From Hydractinia symbiolongicarpus (Eukaryota; Cnidaria; Hydrozoa; Anthoathecata; Hydractiniidae), in assembly GCF_029227915.1 (NCBI RefSeq), contig NC_079882.1:4898001-4962000 (forward strand): 64,000 nucleotides of DNA. Direction: 5' to 3'. Position 1 is the stretch's first letter, and every line of letters begins with the position of its first letter. The notes below the pieces were generated by a model, which saw nothing but the letters and a program-made list of their open reading frames with translations, was not told the origin of the DNA and made no database searches. A program made the position numbers and the translations under genes. Shown piece after piece: positions 1 through 12,260 of this stretch.

Positions 1-120
1 TCACATGATCCGTACTTGTTTTCTTCTAAAGGCTTTTGTGGACGTTTTTAATAAACTGTAAACAACACGAATTGAACGAAAAAGGAATAGCTGATAAACA
101 TGAGTCAATTTACATGTTTG

Positions 121-150
121 GTCACGTGTTTTACTTGAATACATAAAATG
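121..150 (+). promoter_or_regulatory. Putative promoter of the first six-cysteine peptide copy
   Basis: A CACGTG E-box lies at 123-128, followed by a TATA-like tacataaa at about 140-147, some 60 bp before the ATG at 202. The order and spacing match the promoters of the intact relatives at 15.5 kb and 36.2 kb. Function is inferred from that conservation. Confidence 0.4.
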
Positions 151-201
151 GCAAAACGTTATTTTCACTTTAAAAGTTGTGTACTAGCTGATACGGTCAA
201 A

Positions 202-415
202 ATGGCTGCGATGATTTTATGTTTTTTTTGTTATTTTATACGTCTCTACACTTGAATGCACATTGTGCGCGCCAATACGTTTTTTTTGCGCACAAGCTTG
301 TCATTCAGATTTTAATCAATGTTTTTCAAGCATTGAAGACCTTAGTGGCTATAAAACTTGCTACAAAGGGAAAGACATGTGTTTAAATGCATGCAAAACA
401 AAAAAGACTTTATGA
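202..415 (+). pseudogene. Six-cysteine secreted peptide gene, frameshifted copy
   Basis: From 287 to 412 one frame encodes a mature-peptide segment with cysteines spaced 3, 6, 12, 6, 3, ending at the TGA at 413-415. This is exactly the spacing of the intact relatives at 15.6 and 36.2 kb, and the central FNQCFS and GKDMC stretches resemble FDQCFS and GKMIC there. The upstream hydrophobic signal-like segment, with ATGs at 202 and 211, is in a different frame and hits TGA at 253-255. The frames differ by one base, and a run of eight T at 222-229 is the likeliest site of the indel. It may be a recent pseudogene, an assembly error in the homopolymer, or a gene with an undetected tiny intron. No recognised function. 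Confidence 0.7.
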
Positions 416-900
416 CAGCAACAAAAATGTCGCAATTTTTCAAGAGAGACATATAAACTATTTAATAACATGAGTTAAACGTTTCCGTTGTTAAGTCTGT
501 ACAACTTTTTAAGCACAAAAGTTGTTGTAAATATTTAATGTAAATTTTATAGTAGCGTAATTTTTAAACTTCTGCAGTAGATTATGGTGGCCCATTGATA
601 TCAACGTAAAAAAGCAATAAAATGAATAAATGTTGAAAAAAATCGTTCTTAGAAGTTCTTTTTTTCTTTAATTATTATTTTAATTTTATTATTTTTTTTA
701 ATTATTATTTATTTAAAGAAAAAATATATAAAGTAAAAACAAAATTGTTGTATTGTTTATCTTTCTTTTCTTTTTCTTTAAAATGAAAACCGTCGACGTG
801 GCCCATGAGTATCAAAATCAAGATCACCGGGAAGTTCCCCTTCACAACGCTGGTCTGCTTTATACGCGTAACTTATGCAGGGCTTGTTTAAATGAGACAA
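416..900. other. Non-coding AT-rich stretch
   Basis: This holds the 3' flank of the peptide copy, with a possible AATAAA at about 616-621, then T-rich low-complexity sequence at 650-780. I see no gene. Confidence 0.5.
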
Positions 901-901
901 C

Positions 902-2075
902 ATGGCTGATTGGCGCAAAGATATTTCTTTGCATGAGGAACTGAAATGTTACGTGGAACAGAATATGAAACGGTCAAAAATAGTTGACTTTGTTCAAAAG
1001 AAGTATCCACAATACTGCTGGACTGTTCCAACCTTAGCCAGGCGATTGAAATTTTTTCAATAAAAGTATGTCGACAATGCAAAGCCTTTAACAACTGTTA
1101 AGGAAGCCGTTCAATGTGAGTTGCAAGGTCCTGGCAAATTACTAGGGTATCGCGCCATGAATCATAAACTCAGAACGGAACACCATATTTGTGTACCTGG
1201 GAATCTTGTAGCAGATGTGTTATTCGATTTAGATCCTGATGGAATGGGGTCTAGAGATGTGAAAAAAAGAAAAAAACTCTGAAAAGACCGTTTATTTCTA
1301 ATGGGCCAGGATGGACTTTTTCTTTTGATGGGCATGACAAAATGATGGGATATCAGAATTCCACATTTCCTCTCGCCGTGTATGGTTGTCTAGACACGTT
1401 TTCCACAAAAATAATTTTTCTTAAAGTATGGACGTCGAACTCTGACCCAAATTTGATTGGAAAATTCTACACTAAGTATCTTCTAGAAACAAAGAAATTG
1501 CCTATGTATTTACGCATAGATCGTGGAAGCGAGACTGGAGTAATGGCAACGATACATGCATACTTAGTTGACAAATTCTGTGATCTGGAGGACAGAAGTG
1601 TATTCAGTATGGGAAATCAACCTCTAACAAAATAGAAAGATCGTGGAAGGATTTGCATGAACGGTTCGAAAAATACTTAAAGGAGCAGTGTATGGTCTTA
1701 CTATTATCCCATTTGTATGACCCGAGTTGCACATTCGATCGTAAAATGCTATCCTATATTTTCATTCCTGTATTTCAAAGAGAATGCGATACATTTTGTC
1801 GTATGTGGAACTCTCATCGCATAAGGCATCAATCAGGATTAGAATTACCAACTGGAATACCTAATAACATGTTTTCATTCCCAGAAAAATATAACGCTGA
1901 GGACAAACATATCAACATAACTGAGGAGTCTTTGGAGGAAGTAAGTGAATTGGCACATTTGGACAGTCTACCAAATCACTATCTCACTGGAGAAGAAGTT
2001 GAAACTTTTACTGATGTACTTCCTGGTCCGCTAGGTTTAAAGTGTAATGAATTAGTCACAGCTTTAAGTTTTTGA
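902..2075 (+). pseudogene. Decayed integrase-like (rve/DDE) transposase gene
   Basis: A protein-like sequence runs through three frames. The first part starts at ATG 902 and is broken by an in-frame TAA at 1061-1063 and a TGA near 1280. The frame then changes, and 1282-1635 carries the core with SFDGHDK (candidate first Asp) and RIDRGSETG (candidate second Asp). A second frameshift near 1600-1640 leads into KIERSWKDLHERF (candidate catalytic Glu) and a C-terminal part ending at 2073-2075. The D-D-E order and surrounding motifs fit the integrase-core proteins that are abundant as repeats in cnidarian genomes. It is clearly dead. I cannot tell whether the source was a transposon or a transposon-derived host gene. 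Confidence 0.6.
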
Positions 2076-2403
2076 AATCACAGCTTTCAATATCGCAAGG
2101 TGGAACTGCTTAATTTTTAGTAACTGGACACATATATCAAATTATATCATTCTTTGTAACATAATGTATAACAAAATAACATACAAAAAGCTAATCTACT
2201 TCAGACTGGACTATTTAAACAAATTTGAAAATATAAGAACAACATAACATAACGATGCAGTGCCTTTTTGAAAAAATATATTCAACGAAAAGCACTTTAA
2301 AGAACAAAATGTCTCCCTACAACAAAAACATGCCACAATATATTGTATTGTATTTTTATAACAAAATAAGAACAACAATCTCCACCTAATAGCATATGTA
2401 GTT

Positions 2404-2798
2404 TTAAAATATCCAGTCTTTGTCCTCCTCTGATTCCATTTCTATTTCTGTTAACGACAGAAGTTTGCAATACAGGTTGCATTTGTGCTGGCTAAAGAAA
2501 TTATCAATCGCCATTTCATTCAAATTACCAGAGCAAAAATATCTTTCATTATCCATTTCTAGGTCATTAGACGTAGCAATCTCAGGATCATATATTGTAT
2601 AATCACTCCCTTGTAAATCAACTAGAAGTAGCCTCTCTTGGCTATCTTGATGTAAGAAGTGGGCCAAACATTCAGCCTTAGCATACAAATCCTTTTCAAG
2701 GTTGTACTTGATATCAACTAACTACAACGCATCTTCCATCTCCCCGGATTTGAGATAAACCAGTTTGTCGCTACCTTGTACGACTATGAGTATGCAGT
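2404..2798 (-). pseudogene. Alpha-kinase domain C-terminal fragment
   Basis: The minus-strand frame encodes the last part of an atypical alpha-kinase domain (the MHCK/eEF2K/TRPM7 type). It contains the VDLQGSDYTIYDPEIAT strand-loop (compare VDIQG..YTDPQI in the family), a GNL..AIDNFFSQHKCN element and a closing C-x3-LSL. The H-x-C-N-x2-C ligands that bind structural zinc are present. Upstream the same frame continues through KLVYLKSGEMEDAL but is interrupted by a TAG at 2722-2724, and the catalytic N-lobe is missing. I therefore call it a truncated pseudogene. It could instead be the last exon of a gene whose real acceptor lies just downstream of that stop. It sits tail-to-tail with the integrase relic. 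Confidence 0.6.
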
Positions 2799-3596
2799 GT
2801 TTAAAGAGAATGAAAGCGGCGACGAAAACAGCGGCGATAAAAATGTGATTGAGGTCAAATTGAAAAATAAAGAAGAAAAACTACGATTGGAGTAGAGCAA
2901 TAATTATATCAGGGAAAACAGAGAGCCGAGAAGAAGTTAAGGAAGAAAGCAAAAAAAATTTCAAACAAAAAAAGAAGAAAAAATTTCATTGGAATTTACT
3001 GATTTGTTTTTATTGTCCTTCTGCTGTTGTTTTTTATTAAAAGAAAAAAAGCATTAAAAAATCAATCTTTTATATCATATTTGACTAAGAAATTAGTCGG
3101 CGAAAAGTGACTAAATAATATCATAGTAGCTAAATTTTTTGCTAAATGTTTTTTTCTGACTTTTTGACGGATATGGTACTGCTTAAAATTCAAAAGATTT
3201 AGCTTTCAGGGAAAAGGCTGTATATGGAGTAATTCGAGTAATCCCAATCATGTTTATATATTTTTTATCACATATTTTAGTATTATGTTTTTTTCTTGCA
3301 ATTATACCCAATTTGTCTTTAACCACCAATCAATTTAACCACTCTTATTTTTACCAATAAGTTATGTTTTTATATCTGAACTTTATCTTTATGCTCGATA
3401 ACATCAAATAACATCAAAGCATTTGCATGTACTGAATCAAAATAGTTCTTAGTTTTAAATACAGTGTATATGTTCTTGAATAATATTCATGAAACGCTAT
3501 TCTTGCAAGATTTCATTATGGTTTGAATAATATATGTCTACTTATCGAGAATACATTTAAAAAAAATTTGCATTTTGCACATCGTATTTAGTAAAA
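2799..3596. other. Intergenic, upstream of the fucosyltransferase
   Basis: AT-rich sequence with short A- and T-rich runs. It presumably holds the fucosyltransferase promoter, but I find no convincing element. Confidence 0.4.
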
Positions 3597-4781
3597 ATGA
3601 AGCGAATATTAAAAACTAGAAAATTATTTTTTGTTACATTCTTAGCAGCAGTAGCTATATTTTTTCTCTTGACAGCTTTCCATCGCGATGACAGAAATTT
3701 TTCTCAGCAAGATAATAACTTCACAAAGAAGATATACCCTGGTCCAACACACACAAGTTCTAATAATCCAAAAATTATACTGATTTACACATTAGAAGGT
3801 AAGCCTTGGATAAAATCATCAGAAAGGGAAATATACAAGTATTTGAAAAACTGTCATGTTCAAAATTGTGTGGGAACATATGACAAATCACGTTTGAACA
3901 TTGCTGACGCAGTTGTTTTTAGTGGATCGCTTCCTTTAGCGGCTATCCAAGCAAAACAGAAACCACTATATCAGAGATGGGTGTTTTATGAAACAGAAGC
4001 TCCTAAGAAGCGTCATCATAATAATCCTATATTAGCAAATCTTACTATTACATTCTCAAAGGATAGTGACATTGTTATTCCGTATGGAACTTATAGAAAG
4101 CGTAAGAAACATCTTGATCTTAAAAAGAATTTTGCAGCAAACAAAAAAAGATTTTCTCTCTGGCTCGTGACAAACTGTCTTCCACAGCTAAGAAAATCAA
4201 TTGTGTATCGATTTTCTAAATACATGAGTCTCGATATCGGAGGAAATTGTATCAATTATTGGAAAAATATTATGGCGAATAAAGTGTATTGCCCAAATAA
4301 GACTTGTATTGATGGTTACAAGTTTTACCTAGCCTTTGAGAACATATTCTGCAAAGATTACATATCTGAAAAATACTGGGTGAATTCTATCTCACATGGT
4401 GCTATTCCAGTAGTTCTTGGAGGTGGGGATTATTCAAATCCAAACCTAGCTATACCTGGTTCTTACATTCGAGTACAAGATTTTAAAGGCATACAAAAAC
4501 TAACTGAATACTTAAAAGTATTGGATTCCAACGATACCTTGTACAACAGATATTTTAAATGGAAACAACGCTATGAGTACGTTCCAACCAGTGAAGAGGG
4601 GTGGCCTCACACTAGTAAATGGATCTGCCAATTGTGCAAAATAATTAACAACAATACCTTCCCAAATCAGGTTGTTAATATTAATAAGTTTTGGAATATG
4701 GAAACCAGGTGTAAGTCACGTGATGAATATACAAAATTTTTATTATTCAAAGAACATTTTCCAATAAAATCACAAAAATAG
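3597..4781 (+). CDS. Alpha-1,3-fucosyltransferase (GT10 family), single exon
   Basis: This 394-residue type II Golgi enzyme is expected to transfer fucose from GDP-fucose to GlcNAc-containing glycans. Residues 1-10 are basic, and about 11-27 form the single membrane anchor. A short stem precedes the catalytic domain. Family motifs seen are WVFYETEAP, matching the acceptor-side W-x-x-x-E-(S/T)-P region, DSDIVIPYGTY, and the GDP-fucose motif around residues 246-275 (FEN at 247-249, then CKDYISEKYW and HGAIPVVLG). A late NDTLYNRYFKWK segment is also typical. Length is normal for GT10. The ATG gives the basic N-terminus plus anchor, so the start is credible. No frame damage or intron is visible. 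A single-exon structure is common in this family and could also reflect retroposition. The exact linkage made cannot be read from sequence. Confidence 0.92.
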   Translation: MKRILKTRKLFFVTFLAAVAIFFLLTAFHRDDRNFSQQDNNFTKKIYPGPTHTSSNNPKIILIYTLEGKPWIKSSEREIYKYLKNCHVQNCVGTYDKSRLNIADAVVFSGSLPLAAIQAKQKPLYQRWVFYETEAPKKRHHNNPILANLTITFSKDSDIVIPYGTYRKRKKHLDLKKNFAANKKRFSLWLVTNCLPQLRKSIVYRFSKYMSLDIGGNCINYWKNIMANKVYCPNKTCIDGYKFYLAFENIFCKDYISEKYWVNSISHGAIPVVLGGGDYSNPNLAIPGSYIRVQDFKGIQKLTEYLKVLDSNDTLYNRYFKWKQRYEYVPTSEEGWPHTSKWICQLCKIINNNTFPNQVVNINKFWNMETRCKSRDEYTKFLLFKEHFPIKSQK

Positions 4782-5001
4782 ACATTATCTCTTTAATTCT
4801 GATTTAGTGATGGTATCAAAAAATTTTCTGTACGGTTTATTTCCCTTAAATTTATTGTTGGCCAAAATATACTACCCCTTCTCGCAACATTTCAACGCTT
4901 TACCTAATTTTTATAAAACTCTAAATTTACATAGAAAAAAATTCCTCACTGATTTTAATGACCAGATTTCATTAAACTTTCTTATTAAAAATAATGAATG
5001 T

Positions 5002-5007
5002 AATAAA
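5002..5007 (+). terminator. Polyadenylation signal AATAAA
   Basis: AATAAA lies about 220 bases after the fucosyltransferase stop codon and is the first good signal downstream. Assignment is by position. Confidence 0.4.
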
Positions 5008-6879
5008 TTATAGCTACTGACTTTGTTTTAACCGTTTGCGCGTAGTAAACTAATCAAGAAGCCCTATTTTTATGAATAACCAATCCACGTTCTTCGCGAT
5101 CTCGACATGTCGAAAGACCAACGATCAGAGCCATGGTAACAAAGGTCATGTTAAAAGGGGTGAGGTTGAGGTCTTGTTTTTTGTCTTTTTCCCTTCTCAA
5201 TATATATATATATATATATATTTACATGTAAAGATGAATATTATCAGGTTTCATAGCGACATATAAACCCGAAACAAACTGAATTTACATCATGAAATAT
5301 TCAGAGGAACTACTAACTTAGCTATAGCTAGATTGTTTTTATTTAGGGTGGTATAAATGTCTTTTATTTTTTTTGTTTTGTGTTATCTTTGACTGCTAGC
5401 TACCTTTTATATAGGACCTTATATGGTAGCTGTAGCAGTTGCTTTTATACTTAAATATAGCGGAGATAGCTGCACTTTTGAAGGTCAGTACAACAACAGT
5501 TTCAATAAGCTTTCTAGTGCTTCAGTTCGTTTAAATTAATTTTAGAATTTCTTTCCACAGAAACTTATTTCATAAGATAAAAAAATTGTTGCTACCATTT
5601 TTGCTATGAAACTATATCGACAGGTTGTAGCCTGTATTTTTATTTAAACCGGAAATGGCGCAAAAAGGGCGTATTTGTAAACTCTCCACCCCAATGTTTG
5701 CGACGCGTTTTGCCATATCAAGCGCCCGTCCTATTGTTGCTATGGATTAATTTTTGGAGCAAAATTTATTCTGCGAAATAGAGAATGACGGGTATCTAAT
5801 TCTTCTTATGACATAGTATCCTGTGTTTTTATTTAAACTTCGCTGTGAGAAATTTATTTTCTTAATAATTCCATAGATGTACTGTGTAAACCCAGTTTAC
5901 TGAGCTAATGCAGGCATAATCATGTTAACTAAAAAATAGGGAAAAAAACTGTGTTTAAAAAATAAAATTGTTTAATTTAAATTAATGAAAATTAATCTTT
6001 TTCCGTTCCGGAAAGTGCCTACAAATTCTTTAACTAGACAATGCGCGTAGTTCAGGACAATAAAGCCTAGTTTCCGCTGAATTGTCGCCTTCTTTCACCG
6101 CTGCAATTAGGACTTGGCTCTTAGTAGAAATTAAAATGTGATGAAATTTCGTAGCTCATTGTCGCTTTTCCTGTTTCCCAAATCCTTTTATATTTTCGTT
6201 AAAACAAAAACGGAAAATGAGATAGTTTTGATTAAATGTAATCATAAAAAGGACCTTAAAACGAACTTAAAGACTATTCTTTGTTCGGCCTCTTCAAACG
6301 CATGTACTGCAGCATTGAAAACACATTTGACGACTAACTGTCGCTACATAATTTTTTTGCCTTGCATAAAAAGAAGTTGTTCAGCACATAAAATTTTAAA
6401 TTTTTACATGAAAGGATTTTCCCTGTTATTGATTTTTTAAAGTAAATACTTGTCACCCACATCCTTTCTTCTTTTTTGGCATTATACGTTTTCCTTAACA
6501 TTCTCTCATTCAATAACGACAAATAAAAAAATAGTGCAGACACATTTGATTTTACCACGAAAAATCGACTAAGTATAGCTTTCAATGGAAACTTTAAGGC
6601 TAAGATTCAAGACGATGAAGAAAAGCAATGAATTTTAATATTGTTTAATAAGGGATCCAGTGTGACTTTCATCACTTTATATTATATTGTGAATAAATGA
6701 ATTTATCTTTGTTACATTGGAGCACCTTTATCACGTGCTCTACTCTTTTAATGTTCGTATCATCTAACGACTTTACAAACGCCGAAAGATTTGACCATCC
6801 CATCCACCCAAAAAAAGAAACAAAAAGGCATCGAATTAACTAATGAGGAGTCATGTCAGCCTATAGAAAAATCTACTTA
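5008..6879. other. Intergenic, no gene seen
   Basis: This contains a (TA)n run at about 5200-5222 and otherwise unremarkable AT-rich sequence. Open frames of 60-100 codons here have no recognisable protein character. Confidence 0.5.
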
Positions 6880-8200
6880 GACAGAGAAACCATGAAAAGG
6901 ATGACGTCAGCAATGATTAAAGTAATTAAAAAAGGCAATGATTAAAAAAATTTTTAAAAAAATTACTGATTGCCAGTATTGTATAGAACCTGAAATACTG
7001 ATCAAAATAATGTATGAGATCATGTGCTTTCAATGGACGGTTAAGAAGATATAAAGGTTTAAGAACTTTGCTGACGTCAAGAATGACGCGCCAATGAACA
7101 AACACTTTTTTTCAGAACTTTCTCAACGCCTTCTTCTTATTGTTTAGTCTGATCAAGAAAATGTTCATGATCATATGCTTTTGACGAACGGTTACTGAGA
7201 TATTATGGTCTAAATGTCATCAAACAGTATATATCGAAACAGGCCTGGGGATCCAGTTTTAAAAAACGTACCCAATTTCGTCCCAGGTTGTCGCTAGTTA
7301 CCTGCGCGGAGAAAATAACAGACGTCACCGACTCGTTTTCACGTTTTTTGGCCGAAAAGTTAACGTGCGTTACAATGGCTTCGTTATTTTAAGTTAAGCT
7401 ATCGACGTTAAATTAATGTAATTGACGTTATGTCGTAACGTCAGACAAGTTAACAAATAAGCATAATCTTTTCGGCTACATCAAAGTAATATGAACACGT
7501 CCACTTTACTTGTTACAGACACATGGATATAGAAGTCGTATTATTACTAGTCGAAAAGGCCCGTTGAAAAAATCAACGTAGGCAAAGTAACAATGAAAAA
7601 AATCATCCGTTTGAATTTTGATGACGTCAGTAATGGCCCTTCGATACACAAAAAATTATTCTTAGAAGTTAGTTTACCTGTTGCCAGTATCGTGTAGGGC
7701 TTGAAAGGTTGACCAAAATAACAGCGAAAAAGAGTTTAAAAATTTTGCTAATGTCAGCAATGACCTGTGGATACACACAAAAATATTATTCACAAATTCA
7801 TTTACTCATTGCCTCTACTATGTAATTCTTAAGACGCTGATCAAGAAAATGTATAGGATCATGTGCTTTTCATTGTTACAGAGATTGAGATTTAAAAACT
7901 TTTTTAATGGCGTCTGTCCTGAGGCTGGTGAGTTGAGAACCTTGCCAAATTTGGTCCAAGGTGGCACCTAGCTGCTACCCATGCGAGAGATGACATCGGT
8001 TACTTTCACCCGTTTCCAAAATATTAGACCTCAAATATAAAGGTGCAATGCAATCACTACTTTTTTCACTTGTTGTGAAATGCATGTGACATGCAATGTC
8101 TGAAAATTTATGAAATGAGACATAAAATTTTCTGCTACATCAAAGGAAAAGGAAGATATCCACTTTACCGTCCACAGACAGACACAGCTTTTGATAGGCG
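6880..8200. repeat. Diverged tandem copies of a dispersed non-coding repeat
   Basis: Two or three diverged units follow each other. Each has the order gatgacgtcag-like motif, ctgatcaa(g/a)a with atgt, atcatgtgcttt, ggttacagagat, and a GC-richer block near 7250-7330 or 7920-8000. The pairing is clear between 7060-7330 and 7736-8000. A third diverged member lies at 11.93-12.26 kb. No protein is encoded; it is probably a non-autonomous transposon family. Confidence 0.5.
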
Positions 8201-8319
8201 ATGTCACTCGCTGTACCTATATTTTCAAGGTACAAATTAAAAAATAACAATATATGTAACAAGGGATTTAACTAAAATTCTCTCCAACTCTTAATCAAAG
8301 TGGGAGGTCACTTGAAGTA

Positions 8320-8540
8320 TATGATATCATTTTTAATCCCTACTCGGAAGAAACTGTGCTATGTTATGACATTATAAAAAATAATTTATTTATAGATAAT
8401 TTTAAGTTGCGTCATTTTTGCATTAACATGTTACTTTTACTTTAATCTGCAAAAAGATTTCTAAAAATAAATCTCAACATAGAAGTTAATACTTCATGCA
8501 ATATAATAATATCTGTGAAGAATAGATAATTCCTCAATTA
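8320..8540. repeat. Duplicated block, also near 31.3 and 39.4-39.6 kb
   Basis: A segment starting at aatccctact, with ttatttatagat and acttttactttaatc-like stretches, recurs in the same orientation at about 31,285-31,510 and inverted at about 39,400-39,640. It is non-coding. Confidence 0.5.
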
Positions 8541-8754
8541 AAGTCAAATTATTGTTATGGCTTAATTTTTGCTGTCAGGAAATCACTACCCTTTCGGTTA
8601 AATGGGTTGGGGCTTTAAGAAAGATTTTTTGATTTTTTGGTTAATAAGAATGTCTTGAAATAAAAGGTGACTTTACCGTTCCGTTTTTAAGAACTCTATC
8701 AATATTTGTATCTGATTAGGAGAAAGCGTTTAAATACCATTTACCTTATTCCAG

Positions 8755-9545
8755 GAAATTAAAGGAGAGCCGAACAAAAAAAATTATTTTGTGGCAGCCA
8801 GAAATAGCAGCCTGAAATAAACACTATAATAACAAATAAATAAATATATTTCACGTCTAAGTATCTATATATCTTCCTAAACAACAATTTTATGGAACTT
8901 CCAGAGGGTTGTATAGGCTCAATGTAAGCAAGTACTTACCAGTAAACATAAAAAATATGACCTTTGACTAGAGATAACCCAGAATATTTTACGTACTATA
9001 GTAGTAAAAGCATTTTATAGCCTTCGTTTAAACTTCTTTGTACTTAAGACCAACAACAATTTTTTTTCAAGTTTTGAGTCTCTTTTCCACAACATACCAC
9101 GAACTTTGAACGATGAAGTTTGTTATGAATAAATGGCGCCATATTTAATAATTATACAGATCGGAAATATTCAAAAAGAAATCAAACACACAATATGGAG
9201 AAGAATATGTTCGAATTTTTATTTTGTTATCTTTTCTTACTTGCAAATTTCTGTAGGTTCAGTAGTATAAAATAATAAAAATATGTTCGTCATATGTTGT
9301 TCAACATTTTTGCTATTTTGATCTTCAACTTTTTCTTGTTCAATTATTTTGTGCATATTGATTCGTGACAAAGAAATCCCATATTTAGCCACCCGTTTGT
9401 AAATTGTAAAACATGCAAATTGATTTATTATGGATCAGACCCAGCGAGTTGGTCTGGTCTTCAAAATCAACACTGTCATCATGAAATTTTTTTCAGCAGC
9501 CGTGCGCAGTTCGCCTCTTCTTTAACTAGGCACAAAATTAACGCG
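8755..9545. repeat. Segmental duplication, first copy (pairs with 39.7-40.6 kb)
   Basis: About 800 bases align in the same orientation with 39,715-40,635. Shared landmarks include attattttgtggcagcc, aacgatgaagtttg, tcagtagtataaaataata, ggtctggtctt with aaaatcaacactgtg, and gttcgcctcttctt. Indels separate the copies. I see no coding sequence in either. Confidence 0.65.
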
Positions 9546-11929
9546 AATTTCCAGAATTAAATGTCGCTGGTTGAAGTGTAAATATCGAGGACGCTAAAAA
9601 AGTTACTAGTTAATTTAAAACCTGTATGTAATTAAAACTTAAAAAATTATTTTTTTGGCAATCGCAAGCCCACCCACATGCATATTTTATTTTATTTGTT
9701 TGGTTGACGCCAAACTAAATGGTATGGCGCTGGTACGGTTTACTCACCAATGTTAGCCTGGATGTTGTAAACGTACGGCTTGTCCATGAAACTATTTTTA
9801 AACATATTTTCTGTTTGTTATAGTTCTGTTTGTTAACTTAGTTTTTGGAATAAGGTATCTTAAACTTTAAAATCATTCTGATGTCAAAATCTAGAACAGG
9901 TAACTATTTAAAATAAAGGTAAACACTTTGGCTTCTTCGTTTGAAGTTCACAGCATTATAGCTGCGGACATCATCTAGTTTGGCAAAACGTTGTCACATT
10001 TCAAATTTTGTAAACATATTTGTATTTTAGTTTTAATTAAAAAGACCACCAAAATTCAACAGTTTTCAGTAGTATTAAAACATAAAGTGTATTGTGTGTC
10101 GAGCTAATAGATTATAAGGAAAATTTAGTACTAAATATATACTTGAAGTTTAAACTGGCTTGTCTCTCTAGATCTTTTTGAATATTTCTGTCCACATGTT
10201 TTTTCGTTCCTAATAACACACCAATAATTTATTTTACTATTTCGATTAAATATTAAACATTACATATTTTTAAAAGGGCCAACACAACTGATTTAAGTTG
10301 GACATTAAAACAAATAGAAAACAAGGAGAGGCTTAAGCTTGTGTGGAAAGTACATATTGACAGTTTCCTGTTGAAAATGTTCTTTTTTAACCAAGTTTCT
10401 GTTGTTTTATTTGATTTGATTTTTACTGGTCTTGGCATGCTTTCTGTACTCGTACTTAAAACAAGAAATCCATAGGCGATTAAATCGTCCATGCTTTATG
10501 TCCTTTTGCTTGGTACAAAAAATACTTTATATCGAATATGATTACATCCTGGCCAATCATTTAACAAGCTATGCTTAGAAAGGAATTTACCAAAAAGATC
10601 TATCAACAAGTGTTACTTAGAGTACCTAATTAGCACAAACAAAAATATATGTCATCTTCTTAAAATTTTGTTACTTGGGACGAAAAGAATATTAGAATCA
10701 ACGTTGAATATTCTTATTTGATTATAAATCTGCCAAAAACATTATAGTGAGGTAGTAAAAAACACAAAGAAAGAAGCCAAGCACACTTTGAGATTTCCGG
10801 GAATTCAATAAAATGAATAATAAAAGAACAAAAATTAACGAACAGAATTTGCGAGTCATTTTTCGCAAAACGTGATTCTTCGAAGGTCGGTTGAGGGTCA
10901 AATATCTCTATTAAGCCGGATGAAATAGATATTTTAAAAATCTAAACTGACTGAAATGAGTTGCCTAACTAAATAATTCATTGGCTAATATTATACCAGC
11001 TTTTTGTGCATCTATCCGTCCTATCACACTTTCGTCATTTATGGCTGAAAGAGATTGGGGCTTAAGTTATGCGGTGGTCAATTTGGTATATCAATGGCAC
11101 ATTTAGGAAGTTTTTTCAAGTAAACAAAATTTGAAATGACATGCCAGAAAATCTATTTTAGCTAGTGAAGTTAAGGGGAAATGGAGTTTATTTCAGATTT
11201 AAAGAAAACATTGGTTTTTGAATGCAAGTTTAAATAGTGTAGCTATTTTATGCACACTGGATTCAAAACATTGCAATATATATATATATAAAAACAATGT
11301 AATCAGTCTTTGATTACAGTAACTTTATCCAGTGATTCTAATGTACACTATATAAGTGATTTTGTCTTTATAACAGCGAAGGAAAATGGACTGTTTCCGT
11401 AAGCAATTATTTTTATTTACACTGTTATATATTTTCCCATAACCTTATTTACACAAGAATTTAACTTTGGCGCTAATGTGTCTGAATTACTTGTTTTTAT
11501 CTTTCTTTCGTAGCAATTCATTCACTTTTCATTCATTCCCTGAACGAATTGTACAGCATTTGTACATCGCATTCCTGTTTTTTCTGATAGGCTTGTCGCA
11601 TGTATTCTAACGTAAGATGTAAATATGGACTTTTGTTATCCACATGCCTGAGGTAAATGTTGCAACTTTCCCGCAAAAATATTTATCCCTAACTGCTATG
11701 TTTTAGTAAAGTCACAGATGATCCCTAGTCTCCTACATGGGTAGAAACTTCAGTTATTTTTATCTGCATACAAGTTATCTGGCCTAAAATGTATAAGCGT
11801 AATGTAATAACTTCAATACTTTCATTTAATGTATTAACGTCAAAAAAGATCTCTTTTTCAGGGTAAGAAATGAGACATAAAATTATCGTTCTTACCAAAA
11901 TCACAGAAAGACAGGGCTAGGGTATTGTT
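9546..11929. other. Intergenic, no gene seen
   Basis: AT-rich sequence with no coding region. The segment 10,255-10,495 is similar to 31,560-31,790 (shared gtacatattgaca and tttcatttgatttg-like words). A (TA)n run lies at about 11,278-11,289. Confidence 0.45.
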
Positions 11930-12260
11930 ATAACAGAATAGATGACTAGGCATGAGGCAAACAAGTAAAGAGATATATATTTTAATGACGTAATCAACAA
12001 CAATGTGCATAAACATTTTTTTTTTAAATTGCACTGATCAGGAAAATGTATAGAATTGTGAGCTTTGCATTAACGTTTACAGAGATGTTTGGGTTTATTG
12101 ATAGTGTCAATACCCGTCGGTTTGGAAATATATTGGTTAGCCCGCTGTTAGGCAATTTGCGATGTTTTTCGTCTGAGGAGCTCCTTAGTTGCCCCATGCA
12201 TAAGAAGTTCTCAGAGATATTTCAGTCGTTTAGTCTAATGTGTCGACGTTGTGAAGTAGC
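11930..12260. repeat. Diverged third member of the 6.9-8.2 kb repeat family
   Basis: It contains ctgatcaggaaaatgtatag followed by gagctttgcatt and tttacagagat, which matches the units at about 7150-7200 and 7850-7900. The 72-codon open frame inside it is incidental. Confidence 0.45.

Noticed and set aside
4807-5013. 68-codon frame just after the fucosyltransferase
   Set aside because: It lies in the likely 3' untranslated region, is AT-driven and has no domain.
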